The notes under the pieces are model-generated. The model had not been told where the DNA came from. It ran no database searches and saw only the letters and a program-made list of their open reading frames with translations. Below are positions 1 through 5,497 of a DNA stretch of 7,075 nucleotides, piece by piece. Both the position numbers and the translations under genes were made by a program. This DNA comes from CAYVBJ01 sp964415185. Lineage in GTDB: Bacteria; Bacteroidota; Rhodothermia; Balneolales; Balneolaceae. The DNA lies in NCBI GenBank assembly GCA_964415185.1, contig CAYPZI010000142.1, positions 1 through 7,075 on the forward strand, written 5' to 3'. Numbering within the stretch: position 1 is the stretch's first letter; every line of letters starts with the position of its first letter.

Positions 1-48
1 CATGCCGGACAGGTATCACTTGCTGTGAAATACGGTAAAAATGATTAA
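1..48 (+). CDS. Possible C-terminal end of an unknown protein (partial)
   Basis: Reading frame 1 is open from the left edge to a TAA at 46-48 and encodes HAGQVSLAVKYGKND. The composition looks protein-like, and the other two plus frames close after a few codons. If real, this gene converges on phoU, whose stop lies 25 bases further on, and no terminator hairpin is visible between them. Fifteen codons are too few to identify a family, and chance openness over 45 bases is common, so this is only a tentative partial gene. Confidence 0.25.
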   Translation, partial: HAGQVSLAVKYGKND

Positions 49-73
49 CCGGATATCAGATGAGAGTGTAGAT

Positions 74-724
74 TTACAGATCTTCAGCCAACTCTCCTGA
101 AACCAGATAGATAATTCGTTCGCATATATTTGTCACGCGATCACCAATTCTTTCCAAGTTGTGTGCCACCCACAACAAATAAGTACATTGGGTAATTTTT
201 CCTGGTTTTTCAATCATAAAGCTGATCAGCTCCCGGTATACCTGGTTATAAAGGTTATCGATGTCATCATCTTGTTTATGTATCAGCCTTGCTGACTTTT
301 CATTATGATTGGTATATGCTTTCATGGCATTTTCAATCATATCTATACCAATATCTTTCATTCTCGGGATGTCTACCAGGGGTTTAATATGATTTTCATC
401 TCCAATCATGATCACGATCTTTGCAATTCCGGCGGCATAGTCTCCAATTCTCTCCAATTCAGTAATAATATTTAAGAGAGCAATGATTTCACGTAAATCC
501 GATGCAACCGGCTGTTGTGTTGCCAAAAGTGCGATTGTCTTGTCTTCTATTTCCCAGCGGATATTGTTAATTAAAACATCTTCCTTTTTAATCACTTTAG
601 CTTTTTCTATGTCTTTGTCAGTCAAAGCATCAACAGCGTCTTCAATAGCGTCGATAACCATTTTTGACATCGTCCCAAGCTTGTCATGCAACTCCGTAAG
701 GTTATTTTGGATTACTGTGCTCAT
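74..724 (-). CDS. phoU: PhoU, phosphate signalling/transport regulator
   Basis: 216 residues, the normal length for PhoU, an all-helical protein made of two similar three-helix bundles. The duplicated metal-binding signature is visible: ELERIGDYA near residues 89-97 and NLERIGDRVTN near 189-199. The PVASDLR segment (72-78) is also typical of the family. There is no signal peptide or membrane segment, so it is cytoplasmic. In characterised bacteria PhoU joins the Pst transporter to the PhoR sensor kinase and restrains uptake and the Pho response when phosphate is plentiful. It is the last gene of the pst operon, 50 bases after pstB. The 50-base gap holds no convincing minus-strand terminator, which supports co-transcription. 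No phoB or phoR is in the window. Start: ATG at 724, with no strong Shine-Dalgarno sequence. Confidence 0.96.
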   Translation of the reverse strand: MSTVIQNNLTELHDKLGTMSKMVIDAIEDAVDALTDKDIEKAKVIKKEDVLINNIRWEIEDKTIALLATQQPVASDLREIIALLNIITELERIGDYAAGIAKIVIMIGDENHIKPLVDIPRMKDIGIDMIENAMKAYTNHNEKSARLIHKQDDDIDNLYNQVYRELISFMIEKPGKITQCTYLLWVAHNLERIGDRVTNICERIIYLVSGELAEDL

Positions 725-774
725 AATTCTATCATGCTATCAGGTGTAATAAAGACCTTTTTTAAATATACACT

Positions 775-1629
775 TTATCCGAATCTTCCCGTAATATAGT
801 CTTCGGTTTGTTTTTTTTCCGGGTTTGTAAAGAGTGTTTTTGTGTCTCCAACCTCAATAAGGTCTCCAACATAAAAGAAGGCTGTTCTGTCTGACACACG
901 TGAAGCTTGCTGCATATTATGTGTAATAATAATAATGGTAATATCTTTCTTTAAAGTGTGAATCAACTCTTCAATGCGAAGGGTTGCCTGCGGGTCCAGC
1001 GAGCTGGTAGGTTCATCCATCAAAAGAATCCCAGGTTCGACAGCCAGTGCCCTTGCAATACTGAGGCGTTGCTGCTGACCGCCGGAGAGGCTTACCGCAG
1101 CCGTATTTAAGCGATCTTTGACTTCCTCAAAAAGTGCAGCCTGTCTCAGTGCCTTTTCACATGTTTCGTTGAGGGTGGCCTTATCCCGTATGCCGACCAA
1201 TTTTAAACCTGCCACTACATTATCATAAATTGACATGGTTGGAAATGGAGTAGGCTTTTGAAAAACCATTCCAACTTTTCTCCGGATAATTACAGGGTTC
1301 ACATCCTCATCATAAATATTTTTATTATCAAGAAGCACTTCACCCTCTACTTTAGCTTCCCTTGTAAGATCGTGCATACGGTTCAACGCGCGAAGGAATG
1401 TCGTTTTGCCGCATCCGGATGGACCGATAAGTGCTGTTACGGTTTTATCGGGAAAAGGAATCGAAATATCTTTAATACCAACTACAGAACCATACGTTAC
1501 TGTTAAATTCCTGGTTTCCATTCTTAAATTCATAGGGGAATGGTTAGATTTTATTGAAGGTTTTTTTGAAGCCGGAATTTCGACAGACAATTCTTGTCCT
1601 GTCAAAATTTTATTCTGATCATTTATCAT
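775..1629 (-). CDS. pstB: PstB, phosphate ABC transporter ATPase
   Basis: 284 residues; cytoplasmic ATPase that powers phosphate import through PstC-PstA. All ABC motifs are intact: Walker A GPSGCGKT (69-76), Q-loop Gln124 in MVFQKPTPFP, signature LSGGQ (181-185), Walker B ILLMDEP (201-207), D-loop SSLDP, and switch His237 in THNMQQ. The KPTPFP segment and the YITGRFG carboxyl end are typical of PstB within the ABC family. The frame is open upstream to an ATG at 1731, but that would overlap pstA by about 100 bases. I chose the ATG at 1629 because it overlaps the pstA stop as ATGA, the same junction seen between pstC and pstA. With this start there is a polar N-terminal tail of about 35 residues not found in E. 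coli PstB (about 257 residues). Met33 or Met37 are alternative starts. Confidence 0.96.
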   Translation of the reverse strand: MINDQNKILTGQELSVEIPASKKPSIKSNHSPMNLRMETRNLTVTYGSVVGIKDISIPFPDKTVTALIGPSGCGKTTFLRALNRMHDLTREAKVEGEVLLDNKNIYDEDVNPVIIRRKVGMVFQKPTPFPTMSIYDNVVAGLKLVGIRDKATLNETCEKALRQAALFEEVKDRLNTAAVSLSGGQQQRLSIARALAVEPGILLMDEPTSSLDPQATLRIEELIHTLKKDITIIIITHNMQQASRVSDRTAFFYVGDLIEVGDTKTLFTNPEKKQTEDYITGRFG

Positions 1630-2492
1630 TTGTACTGCATTTTGTCTCTGGTTAAAAAACGTGTGAAGAGAAAGGCAAATATTACCAGAATGAATAAAAT
1701 AATAGCTGCTGCCCAACCCATAGAATGCCATTGCTCATACGGGCTGATTGCGAGACTGTAAAGCCGCTGAGGTAATGTATCAGTCGGCTCGAATATAAAG
1801 CCAAGCCAGTTATTGGGCAGATAGTTATTGCCAAAAGATGTAAACAGCAGCGGTGCTGCCTCACCTGCTGCTCGTGCAAATGCAAGCAGAACACCCGTAA
1901 TTAAACCGTTTTTGGCAGCCGGCATCACTGTAGAGAGGACTACTCTCCATCTTGGTATGCCAAGTGCGAGGCCTGCTTCCCGGATTGTCCACGGGATGGA
2001 TTCTAATGCGCTTTCAGTGGTACGTGCTAAAATCGGCAGCATTACAAAACTGAGCGCCACACTCCCAGCCAAACCCGAAAAAGTTCCCATTGGTTTTACG
2101 ATCAATACAAATGCGAAGAGGCCTTTTAAGATAGCCGGTATGCCGTTCAAGGTATCGTTTATAATACGAAGAGTTGGATTCAGCATGTGTTCAGGGTATT
2201 CCGACAGCATCATTCCGGCACCTATGCCAATGGGTACCGCGATGATCAAAGCCAGTGCATCAATCACCATTGTTCCAAGAATGGTGTGAACCAGGCCGGT
2301 GGGTTTTCCCTGGATAGATCTGGAGGGGGAACCCAGCTCTTCAGTAAAAAATTCGTAATTCAGAGCACTTATTCCTTCAACAAGAACGTGAAATATAATT
2401 ATAATAAGCGGAAGCAAAACGGCAATTGTAGCGATGCAAAGCAGCCCAACCATGAAGCGGTCGTGTATTTTCCTGCGCTTTAAGCTTTTCAT
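1626..2492 (-). CDS. pstA: PstA, phosphate ABC transporter permease
   Basis: 288 residues; inner-membrane subunit that pairs with PstC to form the phosphate channel. A positively charged start (MKSLKRRK) precedes a first membrane segment at about 13-37. Further hydrophobic segments lie near 67-95, 117-133, 139-157, 198-216 and 258-280, giving about six helices. The cytoplasmic EAA loop that docks on PstB is EAGLALGIPRW (172-182), and the conserved ARAAGEAAPLL follows at 206-216. These features and the position between pstC and pstB identify PstA rather than PstC. The start ATG overlaps the pstC stop by four bases (ATGA), which suggests translational coupling. A purine-rich GGAGGGCAGG just upstream resembles a Shine-Dalgarno sequence, unusual among the genes here. 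The stop in turn overlaps the pstB start. Confidence 0.95.
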   Translation of the reverse strand: MKSLKRRKIHDRFMVGLLCIATIAVLLPLIIIIFHVLVEGISALNYEFFTEELGSPSRSIQGKPTGLVHTILGTMVIDALALIIAVPIGIGAGMMLSEYPEHMLNPTLRIINDTLNGIPAILKGLFAFVLIVKPMGTFSGLAGSVALSFVMLPILARTTESALESIPWTIREAGLALGIPRWRVVLSTVMPAAKNGLITGVLLAFARAAGEAAPLLFTSFGNNYLPNNWLGFIFEPTDTLPQRLYSLAISPYEQWHSMGWAAAIILFILVIFAFLFTRFLTRDKMQYK

Positions 2493-3478
2493 ATCACCTG
2501 CCCTCCACCGATAGAGAGCTTTCGTTGTATGTAAGCTGCCGTGAGATTAACAATTAAAGCAATTAGAAACAGAACAAATCCGACTGCCATTAAACTTGAA
2601 AGGTGAAGGCTTTCAACTGCTTCCCGGAATTCATTAACAATTACGGACGGCATGGTTGCACCGGCTCCGAAGATTGAAAAAGGCAATGTATTTTTATTAC
2701 CAATAAGCATGGCTACAGCCATTGTTTCGCCGATGGCGCGGCCAAGCGAAAGAATAGCTCCGGCCATGATTCCGCCCCTGGCGTAAGGCAACACCGCCAT
2801 TCTAATGACTTCCCAGCGTGTGGAACCAAGGGCAAAGGATGCCTCACGCTGATCTTTGGGAACCGCCTTGATAGCATCTTTAGCAAGAGCCGTTGTATAA
2901 GGAACAATCATCAATGCTAGTACAATGGTGGCCGTCGTGATTCCATATCCCATGGGGTTTCCAAGAAGAGGGAGAAGATCCGGATTGTTCATTTCAGCCC
3001 ACTGGGTAACCGGAGTATAAACACTTTCCCTTAACCAGGGTGCAAGTATGAAAATACCCCAAATTCCAATGACAACACTTGGAACGGCAGCAATCAGTTT
3101 CACAAGATTGTCAATAATTTCAGCCAACCACAGTGGCGCATACTCGGCCGAAAATATAGCTACTGCAATAGCCGGAAAAATGGAGATTAATAAGGCTGAA
3201 AAACTTGTAATTAGTGTACCGAAGATAAACGGCCATGCTCCGAAAACAAGCTGTACGGCCGGGTCCCAAACTTTTCCGCTTATAAAATCGATAAAGCCAA
3301 ATTCATTAATGGCCAGGCTGCCTTCCTGAAAAAGTACCAAGGCCATTCCAAGAGTAATCGCAATGATTGTAATGCCAAGAGTAACAACTGCTCCGGTAAA
3401 CAGCTTATCACCGAGCCATAAATAGAGGATGCCAAGTTTTTTATTTACCTGCCAGTCTTTCTGACCTTCAGAATCCAT
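2489..3478 (-). CDS. pstC: PstC, phosphate ABC transporter permease
   Basis: 329 residues, normal for PstC, the other half of the inner-membrane phosphate channel. A polar N-terminus of about 24 residues is followed by a membrane segment at 28-50. Other hydrophobic stretches lie near 83-110, 126-147, 179-197, 236-260 and 294-316. The EAA loop REASFALGSTRWEV (211-224) contacts PstB, and GRAIGETMAVAML (246-258) is the conserved permease motif characteristic of PstC. The gene begins 41 bases after pstS; the gap has no terminator-like hairpin, so both are probably on one transcript. No Shine-Dalgarno sequence is evident before the ATG at 3478. The downstream end overlaps pstA by ATGA. Confidence 0.95.
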   Translation of the reverse strand: MDSEGQKDWQVNKKLGILYLWLGDKLFTGAVVTLGITIIAITLGMALVLFQEGSLAINEFGFIDFISGKVWDPAVQLVFGAWPFIFGTLITSFSALLISIFPAIAVAIFSAEYAPLWLAEIIDNLVKLIAAVPSVVIGIWGIFILAPWLRESVYTPVTQWAEMNNPDLLPLLGNPMGYGITTATIVLALMIVPYTTALAKDAIKAVPKDQREASFALGSTRWEVIRMAVLPYARGGIMAGAILSLGRAIGETMAVAMLIGNKNTLPFSIFGAGATMPSVIVNEFREAVESLHLSSLMAVGFVLFLIALIVNLTAAYIQRKLSIGGGQVI

Positions 3479-3519
3479 TGAATATCATCGGTTTCTTGAT
3501 ACAGTATTGTTTTTTTATA

Positions 3520-4653
3520 TCAGCTTATTTCATTCTTTTCCAGCCTTTCTAACCCGATCTCCTCTCCTTTCCATTTAAGCTGTTGGATCATCTTTATATT
3601 TTTTTCAAGAGCGGTTTCGGGTATGCGTGCAAAACCGAGAGGTTCTGCAAGGTCCTGGCCATCGGTAATACTCCAAATAAGAAAATCGATCAGTTCTTCA
3701 GCTTCATTCCGGTTACTGATGGCGTTATTCTGGTCAAGATTTTCATACACAAGCATCCAGGCAAACCCGGCAATAGGATATCCGTATTCTGCGGGAGTAT
3801 TGGTAAACAGAATACGGGTATCATCAGGCAGTTCAATATTTGCTGCTTGTGTCGTAGCTTCGTAGCTGGGCTCAATAACATTTCCTGAACTGTTGATTAC
3901 CGACCCGAACTGCATATCATTTAGTATTGCGTATGTTAAACTGTTGTAACCTAATGCACCCGGTGAATTTATAACTGCACCGGCAACACCTTCATTTCCA
4001 TTTCCACCGATGCCCGTAGGCCAATTCACACTTGTGGCAAATCCAACTTTTTCTTTCCATTCATCAGAAACACGGGTCAAGTAACTTGTCCACACATTCG
4101 TGGTTCCCGAACCGTCAGAGCGGTGAACTACCGTAATGCTCCTGTCCGGCAGATTTACATCCGGATTCAGTTCCTGAATCTCGGGATCATCCCACCGTGT
4201 TATTTTTCCAAGATAAATATCTACAAGTACTTCTCCGCTGAAAACCAACTGTTCCTCAACATTGGGCAAATTGTAGGTCGGAACTACATCAGCCAGTGTA
4301 ATCGGCATGTTAAACGCCTTGCCACCGGTTGATTCTTCAATATCCGCTATTACCTCATCAGACAAAAATGCCTCGCTCATTCCAAACATAACCGTCTGTT
4401 CCATAAATTGCCGGATACCGCCACCCGAGCCGATAGATTGATAGTTCACCGTAACGCGCCGATTCGTCATGTCTCTGTACTCATCAGCCATTGCTGTTAT
4501 AAGAGGCGCCGGAAATGTTGCACCTGCACCAAGAAGATTAATCTGGTCTTGTGACTGTGAATCTCTGTCACCTCCAGTACAAGATGCCAATACACACACA
4601 AAGAAAAGAATTGCCGCACTGAGTAATAACCTGTTCAAATGATTGGTAATCAT
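3520..4653 (-). CDS. pstS: PstS, phosphate-binding lipoprotein
   Basis: 377 residues; the substrate-binding protein that delivers phosphate to PstC-PstA. A short basic start and hydrophobic segment (about 8-21) end in the lipobox LASC, so cleavage before Cys25 and lipid attachment are predicted, with a Ser/Gln/Asp-rich linker after it. Phosphate-site segments are visible in order: GAGATFPAP (42-50), QSIGSGGGI (72-80), FGMSEAFLSDE (90-100) and HRSDGSGTT (177-185). The NEGVAGAVINSPGALGY stretch (220-236) is also typical. One oddity: the usual Asp in the FGxSDAxLSDE segment, which contacts phosphate in E. coli PstS, is Glu94 here (codon GAG). It is the first gene of the pst operon. No Shine-Dalgarno sequence precedes the ATG at 4653; the predicted leader is about 35 bases. 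Confidence 0.95.
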   Translation of the reverse strand: MITNHLNRLLLSAAILFFVCVLASCTGGDRDSQSQDQINLLGAGATFPAPLITAMADEYRDMTNRRVTVNYQSIGSGGGIRQFMEQTVMFGMSEAFLSDEVIADIEESTGGKAFNMPITLADVVPTYNLPNVEEQLVFSGEVLVDIYLGKITRWDDPEIQELNPDVNLPDRSITVVHRSDGSGTTNVWTSYLTRVSDEWKEKVGFATSVNWPTGIGGNGNEGVAGAVINSPGALGYNSLTYAILNDMQFGSVINSSGNVIEPSYEATTQAANIELPDDTRILFTNTPAEYGYPIAGFAWMLVYENLDQNNAISNRNEAEELIDFLIWSITDGQDLAEPLGFARIPETALEKNIKMIQQLKWKGEEIGLERLEKNEIS

Positions 4654-4693
4654 AATATCTATAGAATTGAAGTACTCTGAATTTTGATTTTTA

Positions 4694-4736
4694 ATTATAC
4701 CATAAACTTAAGGAGTTAATGTTAACTTAAGATTAA
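4694..4736 (-). promoter_or_regulatory. Candidate pstS promoter with Pho-box-like direct repeats
   Basis: Read on the minus strand, TATAAT lies at 4699-4694, which would place the transcription start near 4687 and give a leader of about 35 bases before pstS. Upstream are two adjacent 11-bp repeats, TTAATCTTAAG (4736-4726) and TTAACATTAAC (4725-4715), identical at 8 of 11 positions, followed by TCCTTAAGTTT. No good -35 hexamer stands at 17 bases from TATAAT. Pho boxes bound by PhoB/PhoP-type regulators are direct repeats with 11-bp spacing that overlap a weak -35, and B. subtilis boxes use TTAACA-like half sites. The function is inferred from this resemblance and the position. Confidence 0.5.
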
Positions 4737-4880
4737 ATCCAGCCCCATTGTTATGTAGTGGAATCCCTGATCTTCCGCATTTAAATTTGGTTAAAATTCA
4801 TAAGTAATTGATAATATCAGAACTCCCGGCTCCATTTAAAAAACAAAGAGCTACAGGGATTGTATCGTGAAACAGATAAT

Positions 4881-4911
4881 CGTTTTTGTCAGTTTTTGTC
4901 AGTTAAAAACG
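4881..4911. repeat. Tandem 10-bp repeat within inverted arms
   Basis: GTTTTTGTCA occurs twice head to tail (4882-4891 and 4892-4901) and is followed by GTT. The block is bracketed by inverted arms CGTTTTT (4881-4887) and AAAAACG (4905-4911). It could be a regulator-binding site, a slipped-strand duplication, or the 5' edge of the structured element that follows. The 10-bp period differs from the 11-bp period near pstS. Confidence 0.5.
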
Positions 4912-4925
4912 AACAACGAACCAAC

Positions 4926-5129
4926 GCATCCGGTACAAATCTGATGCAACTACAAAATCGCGACTTGAACTTTTACGTTAAGTTGTGTCGTCCCCCCGAT
5001 ATGAAGTGTTTTTGTTTTGGAATATGGGTTACGCCCGATCGTGGGGACTTTACGATAATGCCGTCTCATTGGCCCGTCATTGAAATGCCGGTCTGCATTG
5101 TATCATCCCTCAGATGGGGGGATTTTTTT
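4926..5129 (+). ncRNA. Candidate structured RNA or decayed hairpin repeat element
   Basis: Read on the plus strand, this stretch is a run of inverted repeats ending in a strong intrinsic terminator. The hairpins are: GCATC/GATGC (4926-4930 with 4943-4947); AACTT/AAGTT (4968-4972 with 4980-4984); GTCCCCCCGAT with ATCGTGGGGAC (4990-5000 with 5038-5048, ten of eleven paired) enclosing GGGTTACGCCC; AATGC/GCATT (5057-5061 with 5095-5099) enclosing a tetraloop hairpin at 5074-5091; then the terminator. No protein-like frame accounts for it. I do not recognise tmRNA, SRP RNA, RNase P RNA or a known riboswitch. A GATAAT at 4875-4880 could be a -10 element, but no -35 fits. The GTC-CCC/GGGAC modules also resemble dispersed intergenic repeats I recall from Bacteroidota genomes, so a repeat copy is an equally good explanation. 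Confidence 0.35.
5105..5129 (+). terminator. Strong plus-strand intrinsic terminator
   Basis: The stem ATCCCTC pairs with GGGGGAT-type sequence around the loop AGAT (seven pairs including one G-U, 5105-5123) and is followed directly by seven T residues (5123-5129), then GTTTTG. On the minus strand the T-tract would precede the hairpin, so the signal is directional. No protein gene is read rightward into it. Confidence 0.65.
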
Positions 5130-5148
5130 GTTTTGATATTGGCTTGAG

Positions 5149-5274
5149 TTACGCAATGAAATCATTTTGTGAGCGGGCAAGATGTTTTTTCAGGAAATTA
5201 ATCTGCCCCATGCCACCCAGACCCGTAAGCAAACGAGGTGCCAGACCATAGAGAGGCTTTCTAATAAAGTATAA
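5149..5274 (-). pseudogene. C-terminal remnant of an unrecognised gene
   Basis: On the minus strand, 41 sense codons run from just after an in-frame TAA at 5277-5275 to a TAA at 5151-5149. The product includes KPLYGLAPRLLTGLGGMGQ followed by INFLKKHLARSQNDFIA. Its balanced residue use and higher GC than the flanking AT-rich DNA look like genuine coding sequence. The upstream boundary lies beside the repeat element starting near 5284. No start codon with a plausible leader exists; an internal ATG would leave only about 20 codons. I infer the 3' end of a gene whose 5' part was lost. I do not recognise the family. Confidence 0.35.
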
Positions 5275-5332
5275 TTAGTCGAAGCCTGACTTAAATTTTT
5301 TAGTTTTAATTTTAAATAGATCTATCGGGGTT

Positions 5333-5364
5333 CTTCGTGTTGCTTCGTGTCCTCGTGACTTCGT
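5333..5364. repeat. TTCGTG short tandem repeat
   Basis: Four imperfect copies follow each other: CTTCGTGT (5333), CTTCGTGT (5343), CTCGTGA (5352) and CTTCGT (5359), spaced 10, 9 and 7 bases. Similar CTTCGTGTCCTTCGTGG-type strings are, to my recollection, common as intergenic repeats in many environmental genomes. No function is known to me. Confidence 0.55.
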
Positions 5365-5393
5365 AACAAAAACCGGCATTTTATTGCCACGAG

Positions 5394-5409
5394 TCCGTCA
5401 ACTGACGGA
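5394..5409. repeat. Perfect palindrome TCCGTCA-AC-TGACGGA
   Basis: Two 7-base arms (5394-5400 and 5403-5409) are separated by AC. The two-base gap is too small for a normal RNA loop unless the inner pair opens, so a DNA-level palindrome such as a repeat core or a protein site is as likely as a hairpin. It lies in the middle of the composite repeat and has no T-tract in either direction. Confidence 0.6.
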
Positions 5410-5422
5410 TCAAAGGTTCACG

Positions 5423-5443
5423 AAAAAAACTTAAATAATTAAG
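5423..5443 (-). terminator. Weak intrinsic terminator downstream of moaA
   Basis: On the minus strand, CTTAA-TTAT-TTAAG (5443-5430) is followed at once by seven T residues (5429-5423), about 55 bases after the moaA stop. The stem is only five pairs and AT-rich, so termination would be weak. The position and the clean T-tract are what support it. Confidence 0.35.
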
Positions 5444-5454
5444 GCATCTCTAAA

Positions 5455-5496
5455 TCAAATAGATTTTTTTGGACAGCCTCCTACGATTTCGTTCAT
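5455..5496 (-). pseudogene. 13-codon frame after moaA, possible truncated downstream gene
   Basis: An ATG starts one base after the moaA stop (TGATATG), a spacing typical of coupled operon genes. The frame reads MNEIVGGCPKKSI and then stops. The string GAGGCTGTCCAAAAAAATC inside it resembles the end of an insertion sequence. One reading is that the next operon gene was cut off here; chance is an equally good explanation. It has no recognisable product. Confidence 0.2.
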
Positions 5497-5497
5497 A

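Larger units (their letters stand above)
5284..5445. repeat. Possible MITE-like composite of inverted repeats
   Basis: The ends are loosely inverted: GCCTGACTTAAATTTTTT at the left, and on the opposite strand from the right GCCTTAATTATTTAAGTTTT. Between them lie several nested inverted repeats: TTCGTG (5334-5339) with CACGAA (5419-5424), CTCGTG (5352-5357) with CACGAG (5388-5393), GGCA/TGCC (5375-5378 with 5385-5388) and the palindrome at 5394-5409. There is no coding frame. A small non-autonomous element or a structured intergenic repeat would explain the nesting, but the terminal match is imperfect and no target duplication is clear. Confidence 0.3.
4654..5497. other. Long non-coding region between pstS and moaA
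   Basis: 844 bases without a convincing intact gene. It contains the pst promoter region (4694-4736), an AT-rich spacer, a tandem 10-bp repeat (4882-4901), a group of hairpins ending in a plus-strand terminator (4926-5129), a gene remnant (5149-5274), a composite repeat (5284-5445) and the tail of moaA. A plus-strand frame at 4860-5147 is open for 95 codons, but its product has no family-like pattern and it runs through the terminator hairpin, so I do not call it a gene. Both flanking genes are read leftward, so the plus-strand terminator is unexplained by them. The mixture of remnants and repeats suggests a site where insertions and decay have accumulated. Confidence 0.7.

Noticed and set aside
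741..765. AGGT...ACCT followed by T residues between pstB and phoU, resembling a terminator
   Set aside because: The stem is only four pairs and the T-tract is on the plus strand, opposite to the direction of the operon.
1630..1731. Upstream extension of pstB to an ATG at 1731
   Set aside because: It would overlap pstA by about 100 bases, and the extra residues are simply pstA sequence read in another frame; the ATGA overlap start at 1629 is far better.
1828..2289. A 153-codon frame antisense to pstA
   Set aside because: It is the mirror of a strongly supported permease gene and shows no independent start context or motif.
4860..5147. A 95-codon plus-strand frame between pstS and moaA
   Set aside because: Its product has no family-like pattern, it runs through a strong terminator hairpin, and the DNA is better explained by inverted repeats.
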